NCBI GenBank assembly: GCA_014534415.1 | Contig: JACVRM010000050.1 | Location: forward strand, 1-12,346 | Length of the DNA: 12,346 nt | Direction of reading: 5' to 3' | DNA from: Thermoleophilia bacterium | GTDB taxonomy: Bacteria; Actinomycetota; Thermoleophilia; Gaiellales; Gaiellaceae | Shown: positions 1 through 6,528 of the stretch, one piece after another | Layout: the number at the start of each line of letters is the position of its first letter | Position numbering within the stretch: the stretch's first letter is position 1 | Notes under the pieces: model-generated | What the model was told of the DNA's origin: nothing | The model's input: only the letters and a program-made list of their open reading frames with translations | Databases searched by the model: none | Program-made: the position numbers and the translations under genes

Positions 1-63
1 AAATTGCGCCCCTTGAGGTGCTGCGGCAGTTCGACCACGCGTCGCGATGCTAGGAGACGTAAC

Positions 64-92
64 TTGACAACAACACGCTTAGGTTTTATAGT
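64..92 (+). promoter_or_regulatory. sigma70-type promoter of the hsp20 gene
   Basis: A perfect -35 TTGACA (64-69) is followed after exactly 17 bp by TATAGT (87-92), a one-mismatch -10. Transcription would start near 98-100 and leave a leader of about 35 nt before the ATG at 133. I looked for CIRCE (TTAGCACTC inverted repeat) and HAIR (CTTGAGT-N7-ACTCAAG) heat-shock operators around it. There is only a lone CTTGAGG at 12-18, without a partner, so the form of heat control is not visible. Confidence 0.8.
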
Positions 93-117
93 GGCGCTAC
101 AAGCAACTAGCGGGGAC

Positions 118-126
118 AAGGAGGTG
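118..126 (+). promoter_or_regulatory. strong ribosome binding site of hsp20
   Basis: AAGGAGGTG is a nearly full anti-16S match, 6 nt before the ATG at 133. It decides the start: the reading frame is open back to position 4, but residues upstream of this ATG look nothing like Hsp20 and would overlap the promoter. Confidence 0.85.
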
Positions 127-132
127 CAATCG

Positions 133-612
133 ATGGCCACACTCGTTCGTTGGGAGCCTCTGCGCGAGGTCGCTGCGCTTCAGAACGAGATGAGTCGCTT
201 CATGAGCTCGGTCTTCGGCGGCGAGGGCAACGGTCAGAGCACGCGCTCGTGGGTTCCCGCCGTCGACGTCTGGGAGACGGAAAAGGAGGTCGTCTACGCG
301 TTCGATCTCCCCGGCATCCCGGAGGACAAGATCAACATCGAGTTCGAGGAGGGCGCACTCACGATCTCCGGTGAGCGTGAGCGCACGCAGGAGCAGTCGG
401 ACGAGCGCTTCTACCGCTTCGAGCGCCGCTTCGGCTCGTTCGCGCGCACGATCGGCCTCCCGCAGGGCGTCACCGAGGACGGCATCCAGGCCGACTATCG
501 CAACGGCGTGCTGGAGGTGCACGTCGCGAAGCCCGAGACGCCGAAGCCCCGCCGCATTCAGATCGGCGGCAGCGAGCAGGCGACGATCGAGGGCACGGCC
601 AAGAAGTCGTAG
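133..612 (+). CDS. small heat-shock protein, Hsp20/alpha-crystallin family
   Basis: Encodes 159 residues, a usual size for bacterial Hsp20. These are ATP-independent holdase chaperones that form oligomers in the cytoplasm and keep unfolding proteins soluble for DnaK/ClpB. The N-terminal arm (about 1-39) begins with the typical VRWEPLREVAALQNEM stretch. The alpha-crystallin domain follows (about 40-142), with AFDLPGI at 56-62, a GALTISGER strand at about 74-82 and the conserved G-V-L in NGVLEVHVAK near its end. The C-terminal tail carries the I-x-I motif (RRIQIGG) that docks neighbouring subunits. The ATG at 133 is chosen from the perfect Shine-Dalgarno. The gene stands alone behind its own strong promoter, stops with TAG and is followed by a hairpin. 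Family assignment is firm; the individual substrates cannot be inferred. Confidence 0.96.
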   Translation: MATLVRWEPLREVAALQNEMSRFMSSVFGGEGNGQSTRSWVPAVDVWETEKEVVYAFDLPGIPEDKINIEFEEGALTISGERERTQEQSDERFYRFERRFGSFARTIGLPQGVTEDGIQADYRNGVLEVHVAKPETPKPRRIQIGGSEQATIEGTAKKS

Positions 613-634
613 CGCACACGGTACCGACGCGTAG

Positions 635-660
635 CGAAGGGCGGCTCCGGCCGCCCTTCG
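635..660. terminator. hairpin terminator between convergent hsp20 and sigma gene
   Basis: A perfect 10-bp inverted repeat (CGAAGGGCGG / CCGCCCTTCG) closes a CTCCGG loop whose outer C and G can also pair. It starts 22 nt after the hsp20 stop. No U-tract follows on either strand, as is common in GC-rich actinobacteria, so termination is inferred from position and stem strength. It also lies about 80 nt beyond the sigma gene stop on the other strand and could serve both. Confidence 0.6.
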
Positions 661-738
661 GCATACCTGGACGAGCTCGGCTCGGCGTCTGACCCCGGGC
701 GCGCGCTATAGGCGCGGTGTACGGCCGGACCCGCAGCG

Positions 739-1386
739 TCAGCCGGCGACGGGCTCTTCGACGCCCGCCTCGCGCAGCAGCTCGCGGAGCCGAGCGAGGC
801 CGGCGAACGTCCGGCTCTTGATCGTTCCGAGCGGCTCGCCGAGGCGCTCGGCGATCTGGGACTGCGTCAAGCCTCCGTAGTACCCGAGCTCCAGCGCCTC
901 GCGCTGGTCGGGCGGAAGCCGGCGCAGCGCTTCTTGAACGAGCCGGCGATGGAAGCGCACCGATGCCTCGTCGTCCGTCGCGGCTGCCGCAGCGTGGAGC
1001 GAATCGTCCAGCGGCTCGCCGCGGCGCCGCTCCTCGCGTCTCACCAGGTCGACAGCGCGCCGGTGGACGAGCGTGAGGATCCACGTGCTCGGCCGGGCAC
1101 GCTCGGGGAGGAAGGTGGCGGCCGACCGCCACACGGCGAGGAACGCGTCCTGGACCGCGTCCTGTGCGAGCGTCTCGTCGCGAAGGATGCGTAGCGCGAG
1201 GCCGTACGCGACGCCGCCGAAACGGTCGTAGAGCTCGGCGAGCGCACGCTCGTCCGAGCGCGCCAGGAGATCGAGCAGCTCCTCGTCCGTGAGATGCCCG
1301 AGCGACTTCGTCCTCCCTCGCCGCACCGCATCCGAACGTAGCACGGTGCCCACGCCGGCCAGGTGAGGGAGCCGAAGCGTCGTCAC
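739..1386 (-). CDS. ECF RNA polymerase sigma factor (SigK-like)
   Basis: A 215-residue group IV sigma factor that directs RNA polymerase to a small regulon when freed from its anti-sigma partner. Region 2 covers about residues 45-118: the LYDRFGGVAYGLALRIL helix, DAVQDAFLAVWRSA, and RPSTWILTLVHRRAVDLVRR for -10 recognition and melting. Region 4 covers about 150-205: LPPDQREALELGYYGGLTQSQIAERLGEP (shown in part) with GTIKSR, the helix-turn-helix for -35 recognition. The proposed GTG start at 1386 overlaps the anti-sigma stop as GTGA, which implies translational coupling. No clear Shine-Dalgarno precedes it, and GTG codons at residues 12 and 21 are alternatives. Conserved sequence starts only near residue 29 (LGHLTDEEL). 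The sigma gene lies downstream of the anti-sigma gene, the reverse of the usual sigK-rskA order. Its target promoter is unknown. Confidence 0.92.
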   Translation of the reverse strand: MTTLRLPHLAGVGTVLRSDAVRRGRTKSLGHLTDEELLDLLARSDERALAELYDRFGGVAYGLALRILRDETLAQDAVQDAFLAVWRSAATFLPERARPSTWILTLVHRRAVDLVRREERRRGEPLDDSLHAAAAATDDEASVRFHRRLVQEALRRLPPDQREALELGYYGGLTQSQIAERLGEPLGTIKSRTFAGLARLRELLREAGVEEPVAG

Positions 1387-2090
1387 GCGGGCTCTGCCGT
1401 GATCACCGGCTCGCCGGTCGGTTGGGCGACTCGACCGTCCTCGATGGTGACGGCGACCGTCGCGCCGGCCGGCACGGGCCGCTCGAGCGGGACGGCGCGG
1501 CAGCCGGCACCGCCGTCGAAGACGCCGGCTGGCTGCGGGCGGCCGCCCTGGATGACCCATGCCTCGTACGTCTTGCCGCCGGGCGCCTCGGCGAGCCGGC
1601 AGACGACGAGCGCGGCGGAGCGGCCCTCGCCGACGACCAGGCTTCCTTCGGCACCGGTCAGCTCCGTGCGCGCCGCATCCGGGTCGGCGGCGAATGCGAG
1701 CGCCCGCTCGGTCGCCTCGCGCGCCGATCGTTCGTCGTCGAGCTGGCTCGAGAGGGAGACGCTCCAGACGCCGAGCGCGAGCGCGGCCACCGCCGCAACG
1801 GCCGCGACGCCGCCGAGCGCGGGCAGCGTCCAGCGCCGCGGCAACGGGACGACGTTGGGTCGGTCGGCACGCGCGGCGTCGAGGATGCGGCCGCGCAGCT
1901 CCGCCGGCGGCGCCGGCGCATCGACCGCGTAGGCAAGCGAGGCGGCCGTCTCGCGGAACGACGCGACCTCGTGCGCGCACTGCTCGCACGCCGCGAGGTG
2001 CCGCTCGAACGCGGCCCGGTCGTCGTCGTCGAGCGCGTCGAGCGCGTAGGCGGCGGCCAGCTCGTGGAGATCGGTGTCGTTTACGCGCAT
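1383..2090 (-). CDS. RskA-type transmembrane anti-sigma factor with zinc-finger domain
   Basis: Encodes 235 residues. The cytoplasmic anti-sigma domain (about 1-75) carries the zinc-binding H31-x3-C35-x2-C38 motif in a helix-rich context (LHELAAAYALDALDDDDR). One membrane helix follows at about 88-109 (a V/A-rich run after RRWTLPALGG). The C-terminal RskA domain, predicted extracytoplasmic, has the conserved YEAWVIQGGRPQPAGVF block and ends in PTGEPV. Known members hold an ECF sigma at the membrane until regulated proteolysis releases it; in M. tuberculosis RskA acts on SigK. It is first in a two-gene operon and its TGA overlaps the sigma GTG. ATG 2090 is the natural start, though only a weak GGA precedes it. 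The promoter must lie in the short stretch 2091-2121, where I recognise no clear ECF (GGAAC/CGTT) pair, so autoregulation is not shown. Confidence 0.92.
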   Translation of the reverse strand: MRVNDTDLHELAAAYALDALDDDDRAAFERHLAACEQCAHEVASFRETAASLAYAVDAPAPPAELRGRILDAARADRPNVVPLPRRWTLPALGGVAAVAAVAALALGVWSVSLSSQLDDERSAREATERALAFAADPDAARTELTGAEGSLVVGEGRSAALVVCRLAEAPGGKTYEAWVIQGGRPQPAGVFDGGAGCRAVPLERPVPAGATVAVTIEDGRVAQPTGEPVITAEPA

Positions 2091-2121
2091 GGGGTGCGTC
2101 CGAACGGTACCGCTCTACTTC

Positions 2122-2148
2122 GCGGCGGACCGCCCGGCGGTTCGCCGC
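2122..2148 (-). terminator. GC-rich hairpin downstream of carbamate kinase
   Basis: On the plus strand GCGGCG (2122-2127), G, ACCGCC (2129-2134), C, GGCGGT (2136-2141), T, CGCCGC (2143-2148) folds into a 13-bp stem with one internal mismatch (A-C in the minus-strand transcript) and a minimal loop. It lies 17 nt past the carbamate kinase stop and 31 nt before the anti-sigma ATG. It probably separates the two minus-strand operons. There is no U-tract in the minus-strand direction. Confidence 0.55.
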
Positions 2149-2150
2149 TT

Positions 2151-2175
2151 CCTTGTAACAGACTGTTACTTGGCC
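2151..2175 (-). repeat. 25-bp palindromic repeat, copy 1, over the arcC stop codon
   Basis: In the carbamate kinase sense the core is GTAACAG-T-CTGTTAC, a perfect palindrome with 7-bp arms around one base (plus-strand 2155-2169). It matches 24 of 25 bases of the element at 9899-9923, in inverted orientation. The element supplies the arcC stop: the last codons read GCC AAG TAA, with the TAA inside the left arm. It may be a dispersed palindrome of the genome, a DNA-binding site or a transcript-end hairpin. It is also 60-85 nt upstream of the anti-sigma ATG. Confidence 0.75.
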
Positions 2176-3077
2176 ACCACGCGGGTGCCCGCGCGGCCGT
2201 CGGCGGCCATGCCGAAGGCCTCGGCCGACGTGATGAGCGCCTCGCCGCCGGTTGCGTACACGAACGCGGCCGCCGCCTCGAGTTTGGGGCGCATCGAACC
2301 GGCCGGGAGCTCAGGCGCGAGCTCGTCCGCTTCGCGCGCGGAAAGCGTTGCGATGCGCTCGGCCCGAGCGGTGCCGAAGTCGCGCAGCACCGCATCCACG
2401 TTCGTCACCAACACGAGTCGCTCGGCACCGAGCGCGATCCCGAGCAGCGCGGACGCCCGATCCTTGTCGACGACAGCATCCACACCCGTCAGCACGCCGT
2501 TCCGCCGCACCACCGGGATGCCGCCCCCGCCGCACGCGACGGTCGTCGTGCCGGCGGCAAGCAGTGAACGCACGGCCTCGAGCTCGAGCACCTCGAGCGG
2601 GTGTGGTGACGGAACTGTCCGACGCCAGCCGCGTCCCTCCTCATGCGCAAGCGTCCAGCCGCGCTCACCCTGGAGCGACTCGGCTCGCGCCGCGTCGTAG
2701 AACGGCCCGACCGGCTTCGCCGGGTCGGCGAACGCGGCATCCTCCGCGGCGACGAGGACGTGCGTGAGCAGGCACGCCACCGGCCGCCGCGACATCGAGC
2801 GCAGTGCCGCGGCGATGAGCGCGCCGATCTCCGCCTGCGTCTGTGCCACGGCGAGGTAGAGCGGCAGCGGCGGCACCTCGTCCGCAGCCCGTTCCTGCCG
2901 GAGCAGCTCGTTGCCGACCTGCGGCCCGTTCCCGTGCGTCACGACGAGCGGCTCGTCGAGGAGCGGCCCAAGCGCCGCGGCAGTCTCCCGGACACGCGCG
3001 AGCTGCTCGGCCGCCGTGCCCCTTTCGCCCGCGCGAACCAGGGCGTTCCCGCCCAGCGCGACGACGGTGAGCGTCAC
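2166..3077 (-). CDS. arcC: carbamate kinase
   Basis: A 303-residue cytoplasmic kinase (EC 2.7.2.2), close to the usual 310. It catalyses reversible phosphate transfer between carbamoyl phosphate and ADP, giving ATP, CO2 and ammonia in the catabolic direction. Amino-acid-kinase-fold motifs are present: VVALGGNAL (5-13), VTHGNGPQVGNELL (about 46-59), ACGGGGIPVV in the middle and GVDAVVDKDRAS, which binds substrate and nucleotide. The GTG start at 3077 overlaps the stop of the upstream gene as GTGA, so the two are co-translated. No ornithine or other carbamoyltransferase, arginine deiminase or allantoin gene is in view, so the source of carbamoyl phosphate is unknown. The gene stops within a palindromic repeat (2151-2175) and is followed by a GC-rich hairpin. 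The family call is secure; the physiological direction is not. Confidence 0.95.
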   Translation of the reverse strand: MTLTVVALGGNALVRAGERGTAAEQLARVRETAAALGPLLDEPLVVTHGNGPQVGNELLRQERAADEVPPLPLYLAVAQTQAEIGALIAAALRSMSRRPVACLLTHVLVAAEDAAFADPAKPVGPFYDAARAESLQGERGWTLAHEEGRGWRRTVPSPHPLEVLELEAVRSLLAAGTTTVACGGGGIPVVRRNGVLTGVDAVVDKDRASALLGIALGAERLVLVTNVDAVLRDFGTARAERIATLSAREADELAPELPAGSMRPKLEAAAAFVYATGGEALITSAEAFGMAADGRAGTRVVAK

Positions 3078-4414
3078 ACGAGCGCCGCTTGGGGCAGGAC
3101 GCCGCGCCCGCGCAGCACGTCCGCGATCGTCGGCTCGCCGATCTCCTCCAGCCGGTACGTGACGCGCAGGGCCGGCTTGTCGAGCTCGATGAGACGCCGC
3201 AGGTCGATCGGCGTCCCGATCAGCACGACGTCGGCGTCCGACCGGGCGATCGTCTCGCGCAGCTCGGCGATCTGCTGGCGGCCGTACCCCATCGCCGGCA
3301 GTACCTCGCCGACGTGCGGGTACCTCTCGAAGGTCTCGCGGATCGTCCCGACGGCGAAGCGACGCGGGTCGACGAGCTCGGCCGCGCCGTGCGCGCGAGC
3401 CGCGAGCACTGCCGCGCCATACGCCATCTCGCCGTGCGTCAGCGTCGGCCCGTCCTCGACGGCGAGCACGCGCTTGCCGGAGATCTCCACGCCGTTCTGC
3501 TCCACGTCGATCGGCGAGGCAGCCTGCACGATCGCCGCGCGGGGGTTGTGGACGCGGATCGAGCGCAGCACGGCCTCGACGGCGTCCGGCTGGGCGCTGT
3601 CGACCTTGTTGACGATGCAGAGATCTGCCATGCGGAGGTTCGTCTCGCCCGGGTGGTAGCGCAGCTCGTGCCCGGGGCGGTGTGGGTCGACGACCACGAC
3701 GTGAACGTTCGGCGTGATGAACGGCGTGTCGTTGTTCCCGCCGTCCCAGACGATCACGTCTGCTTCCTCCTCGGCACGCCGCAAGATCGCCTCGTAGTCG
3801 ATGCCGGCGAAGACGAGATTGCCCTCGGCAAGGTGCGGCTCGTACTCCTCCCGCTCCTCGATCGTGCAGTCGGCCGCGTCGAGATCGTCGTAGCGCTCGA
3901 AGCGCTGGACAGCCTGAGCGGTCAGGTCGCCGTAGGGCATCGGATGGCGCAGGACGGCGACGCGCTTGCCGCCCTCGCGGAGAAGCCGCGCCACGTGCCG
4001 CGTCGTCTGGCTCTTACCCGACCCCGTGCGCACCGCGCAGACCGCGACCACCGGCCTGGTCGACGGCAGCTCCGTCTCTCGCGGCGCGAGCAGCCGGTAG
4101 TGCGCCCCGGCGGCGAGCGCGCGCGAACCGATGTGCATGACGTGCTCGTGCGTCACGTCGGAGTACGCGAACACGACCTCGTCGACCGCGTACTCGCGGA
4201 CCAGCCGCTCGAGGTCGTCCTCCGGAAAGATCGGGATGCCGGTCGGATAGAGCTCGCCGGCCAGCTCGTACGGGTAGACGCGCCCGTCGATGTTCGGGAT
4301 CTGCGTAGCCGTGAAGCCGACGACGTCGAACGCTTCGCGGTCGCGGAAGACGAGGTTGAAGTTGTGGAAGTCCCGACCGGCCGCGCCGGCGATGAGCACG
4401 CGAGTGCGATTCAT
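3074..4414 (-). CDS. cyclic 2,3-diphosphoglycerate synthetase-like P-loop protein (COG2403-type)
   Basis: Encodes 446 residues, near the roughly 460 of the Methanothermus fervidus enzyme that closes 2,3-diphosphoglycerate into its cyclic form with ATP. Bacterial homologues are also annotated as predicted GTPases, and their reaction is largely untested. The N-terminal part begins VLIAGAAGRDFHNFN (6-20) and contains ATQIPNIDGRVYP (36-48) and VVFAYSDVTHEHVMH (80-94). A second domain starts with a P-loop, CAVRTGSGKSQTT (126-138), then RHPMPYGDL, VIVWDGGNND, ETNLRMAD with VNKVD (NKxD-like), VEDGPTLTHGEM and GTPIDLRRL. The ATG at 4414 matches the start of the family; the frame is open farther upstream but that part overlaps the divergent ferritin and has no similarity. 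No Shine-Dalgarno is seen, so a leaderless transcript is possible. It is first of two genes, coupled to carbamate kinase by GTGA. Confidence 0.85.
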   Translation of the reverse strand: MNRTRVLIAGAAGRDFHNFNLVFRDREAFDVVGFTATQIPNIDGRVYPYELAGELYPTGIPIFPEDDLERLVREYAVDEVVFAYSDVTHEHVMHIGSRALAAGAHYRLLAPRETELPSTRPVVAVCAVRTGSGKSQTTRHVARLLREGGKRVAVLRHPMPYGDLTAQAVQRFERYDDLDAADCTIEEREEYEPHLAEGNLVFAGIDYEAILRRAEEEADVIVWDGGNNDTPFITPNVHVVVVDPHRPGHELRYHPGETNLRMADLCIVNKVDSAQPDAVEAVLRSIRVHNPRAAIVQAASPIDVEQNGVEISGKRVLAVEDGPTLTHGEMAYGAAVLAARAHGAAELVDPRRFAVGTIRETFERYPHVGEVLPAMGYGRQQIAELRETIARSDADVVLIGTPIDLRRLIELDKPALRVTYRLEEIGEPTIADVLRGRGVLPQAALV

Positions 4415-4417
4415 CGC

Positions 4418-4425
4418 TGTATAAA
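4418..4425. promoter_or_regulatory. candidate shared -10 region between cDPGS-like operon and ferritin
   Basis: The 66-nt divergent gap holds one AT-rich spot. On the plus strand TATAAA (4420-4425) could be the ferritin -10, giving a start near 4432 and a leader of about 50 nt. On the minus strand TATACA (4423-4418) or TTTATA lies so close to the ATG at 4414 that transcription would begin at or beside the start codon (leaderless). No good -35 is present for either direction and no Fur/IdeR-like palindrome was recognised. Confidence 0.35.
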
Positions 4426-4470
4426 GCCTATGCAGAGCGGGCGGACGGAGGGGGCGGTAGAGTCGCCTCC

Positions 4471-4475
4471 GGAGA
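4471..4475 (+). promoter_or_regulatory. ribosome binding site that sets the ferritin start
   Basis: GGAGA lies 5 nt before GTG 4481. It favours that start over the in-frame ATG at 4430, which lacks a Shine-Dalgarno and would fall inside or beside the presumed promoter. Confidence 0.6.
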
Positions 4476-4480
4476 AACGC

Positions 4481-5008
4481 GTGGCCCGCTTCCCGGATGC
4501 TCTGAACCAGCAGATCGCGCACGAGTTCGCTGCGTCGCAACAGTACGTCGCGATCGCCGTCCACTACGACGCCGAGACACTGCCGCAGCTCGCGTCGTTC
4601 TTCTACCGCCAAGCGGTCGAGGAGCGGAACCACGCGATGATGATCGTCCAGTACCTGCTCGACTCTGGGCTGCCCGTCGAGATCCCGGGAGTCGCCGCGC
4701 CGCGGGCCGAGTTCCGAGGCGCCGAGGAGCCCGTCGCGCTCGCGCTGGAGCAGGAGCGGCGCGTGACGGAGCAGATCAGCGAGCTGACCCGCCTCGCGCG
4801 CGAGGAGAACGACCTCGTCGGCGAGCAGTTCCTGCACTGGTTTCTGTCCGAGCAGCGGGAGGAGGTCGCAAGCATGTCCGAGCTGCTGGCGATCGTCCGC
4901 CGCGCCGGCGACAACCTGCTCCTCGTCGAGGAGTTCCTCGCCCGCCAGTCCGTCGGCGACCAGGGCGAGTCCGTCGGCGCCCCGGCGGCGGCCGGCGGCG
5001 CGCTCTAA
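4481..5008 (+). CDS. ferritin (non-haem, BfrB/Ftn type)
   Basis: Encodes 175 residues, the size of actinobacterial ferritins such as M. tuberculosis BfrB (181). It should oxidise Fe(II) and store it as a mineral inside a 24-subunit shell, limiting Fenton chemistry. Ferroxidase residues are in place: Glu15 (NQQIAHEF), Glu48 and His51 in VEERNHAMM, Glu92 in LEQERRV, and Gln125/Glu128 in FLSEQREEV. The four-helix pattern is complete: helix A about 5-33, B about 36-63, C about 83-110, D about 112-141, and a short helix E after RRAGDN. The tail after about 160 is Gly/Ala-rich and probably disordered. GTG 4481 is chosen for its Shine-Dalgarno. The gene diverges from the cDPGS-like operon and converges on the peptidase with only 3 nt between stops. 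No iron-box operator was recognised. Confidence 0.94.
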   Translation: MARFPDALNQQIAHEFAASQQYVAIAVHYDAETLPQLASFFYRQAVEERNHAMMIVQYLLDSGLPVEIPGVAAPRAEFRGAEEPVALALEQERRVTEQISELTRLAREENDLVGEQFLHWFLSEQREEVASMSELLAIVRRAGDNLLLVEEFLARQSVGDQGESVGAPAAAGGAL

Positions 5009-5011
5009 CGG

Positions 5012-6508
5012 CTACGCGAGGGCGAGGCCCTCGCGTATCCGGTCTTCGATCGCGGCCATCTCGATGCCGGAGCCGGTCAGCTCCGCGAGCATGTCGTCGG
5101 CGCGGCGCTCCTGGCCCTCCGACCAGAGTTCGCGGAGCAGCTCACCGGCGTCGCGCCGCGTAAACCACGTGTTGCCGAACTCGGTCCGCAGGAAGTCGCG
5201 GAGCTGCGCCTCGAACGCCCACGAGCGTAGGTACTCGGTCACGTAGAAGCCGGCGTCGATGTCGAAGAGGTAGTTGGCCGGCGTCGGCTCGATCTTGAGC
5301 GCCTCGCCGAGCAGCTCGACGTAGCGGCCGCGCATCGCCTCGATGTCCGGCGCCCGGTAGAACTCGAGCTCGTAGAGCAGCTTGGCCGCGTAGCGGCGCG
5401 TGAAGTACAGGTCGATGACCGCCCCCTCCGAGGCCAGCTGGCGGGGACGGCTGACGTCCAGCCGCCGGTCGAGCCAGGCGGGCTCGCGCACGAGGTTCTC
5501 CATGAGCGTCGCCCAGCCCTCGGTGACGGCCGCGTCACCGAACCGCTTCGCCTCGATCGACCGAGTCGAGTCGACGTGCGCGTAGTGCTCCGTGTGGCCC
5601 GCCTCGTGGAAGAGCGCGCGCCAGTCGTCGAGGCCGCCGATCGGCTGGATGACGAGCATCACGCGCTGAGGCACCTCGATCGGGGCACAGAACGCGCGCG
5701 GGTCCTTGCCGGGCCGCTGCTCGAGATCCAGGTGAACGTTTTCCTGGCTGCGGAGATCGACGCCCAGGTCGGCGAGCGTGCCGTCGAGCGCCGGCAGCAT
5801 GCGGTCGGCCGGGAAGTCGGCGTCCCATTCGGCGGCGCGGAAGAGACGGGGCACGTCCCACTGCGCCGCCTCGTCGAGCCCGACGCCGACGCGCGCGCGG
5901 AACAGCCGGTCGGCGTGTTCCTCCCAGAGCCGCTCCGTCGAGTCGAGCAGACTGCGGCACTGGTCGGCGAGCCCCTCGAGGTCGAACCCGATCCGCTCGT
6001 AGACCTCGACGTAGTCACCGGCCTCGAGCGTGGGCACCGCCCCGCGGTGCAGCCGTGCGGCCTCGAGCATGACGGGGTTCATGTGCTCGTCGCGCAGCGC
6101 CGCGGCTACGTCGCGGAGGCGCCGGCGGCGCTCGCGGTCGGGCTCGTTCGCCATGACCGGCTGAAGCATCCGGAAGCGGATCGACTCGCCGTCGACGGTA
6201 GCCTCCAGCTCGGCCTCGAGGCGCGCGACGCGCTCGGTGTGCTCCTTCGTCAGGTTGCCGAGATAGCCCTCGACGGCGAAACGCCATAGCCACCTGGTCG
6301 CCTCGTCGCCCCGGACGGCGGCGCCGACGGCGCGGACGCGCTCGCGCTCCGTCAGGCCCGCGTGCCGCTCGTAGATCGGCTCGAGCTCCAGTTGCGGCTT
6401 GTGTCCTGCGTAGTGCAGGTAGTGCTCCTCGAGCAGCTCTGCCTCGAAGCGGTCGGCCTCCTCGCGGTAGGCGGCGAGATCGGCTTGGCTCGGCGGGGCG
6501 ACCGTCAC
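5012..6508 (-). CDS. gluzincin zinc metallopeptidase, M3-like (oligopeptidase type)
   Basis: Encodes 498 residues. The zinc motif is H301-E302-A-G-H305 in FHEAGHTEHYA, and the third ligand is probably Glu330 in VTEGWATLMENL, 29 residues after His301, which is the spacing known for thimet-type M3 peptidases. Most of the rest is helical, with a long N-terminal half (EEADRFEAELLEEHYLHYAG onward) and a C-terminal half with YFTRRYAAKLLYELEFYR and a Tyr-rich FDIDAGFYVTEYLRSW, as in helical gluzincins that cleave short peptides within a deep channel. No signal peptide, so cytoplasmic. M32 carboxypeptidases also have HExxH and cannot be excluded, but M32 hallmarks were not seen. The GTG at 6508 is taken as start. 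It diverges from yjbQ with a 20-nt gap, so promoters must lie inside the neighbouring coding sequences. The natural substrate is unknown. Confidence 0.82.
   Translation of the reverse strand: MTVAPPSQADLAAYREEADRFEAELLEEHYLHYAGHKPQLELEPIYERHAGLTERERVRAVGAAVRGDEATRWLWRFAVEGYLGNLTKEHTERVARLEAELEATVDGESIRFRMLQPVMANEPDRERRRRLRDVAAALRDEHMNPVMLEAARLHRGAVPTLEAGDYVEVYERIGFDLEGLADQCRSLLDSTERLWEEHADRLFRARVGVGLDEAAQWDVPRLFRAAEWDADFPADRMLPALDGTLADLGVDLRSQENVHLDLEQRPGKDPRAFCAPIEVPQRVMLVIQPIGGLDDWRALFHEAGHTEHYAHVDSTRSIEAKRFGDAAVTEGWATLMENLVREPAWLDRRLDVSRPRQLASEGAVIDLYFTRRYAAKLLYELEFYRAPDIEAMRGRYVELLGEALKIEPTPANYLFDIDAGFYVTEYLRSWAFEAQLRDFLRTEFGNTWFTRRDAGELLRELWSEGQERRADDMLAELTGSGIEMAAIEDRIREGLALA
5013..5037. 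terminator. bidirectional hairpin at the ferritin/peptidase junction
   Basis: TACGCGAGGGC (5013-5023), GAG loop, GCCCTCGCGTA (5027-5037): an 11-bp perfect stem with a 3-nt loop. It starts 4 nt after the ferritin stop and is almost wholly inside the last codons of the convergent peptidase gene (REGLALA-stop). A terminator that doubles as coding sequence fits the very tight convergent arrangement. No U-tract follows. Confidence 0.65.
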
Positions 6509-6528
6509 GGCCGCCCTAGGATAGTTGC

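Noticed and set aside
12..18. HspR (HAIR) half-site CTTGAGG upstream of hsp20
   Set aside because: No inverted partner at the required 7-bp spacing, and it lies about 50 bp upstream of the -35 box.
1422..2567. Plus-strand open frame across the anti-sigma and carbamate kinase genes
   Set aside because: Spans two opposite-strand conserved genes and an intergenic hairpin; low-complexity Arg/Gly-rich product.
3089..4400. Very long open frame on the plus strand opposite the cDPGS-like gene (continuous with the ferritin frame)
   Set aside because: It is the antisense of a clearly conserved protein, a common effect of high GC. The translation has no recognisable motifs; only the part from 4481 on is real ferritin.
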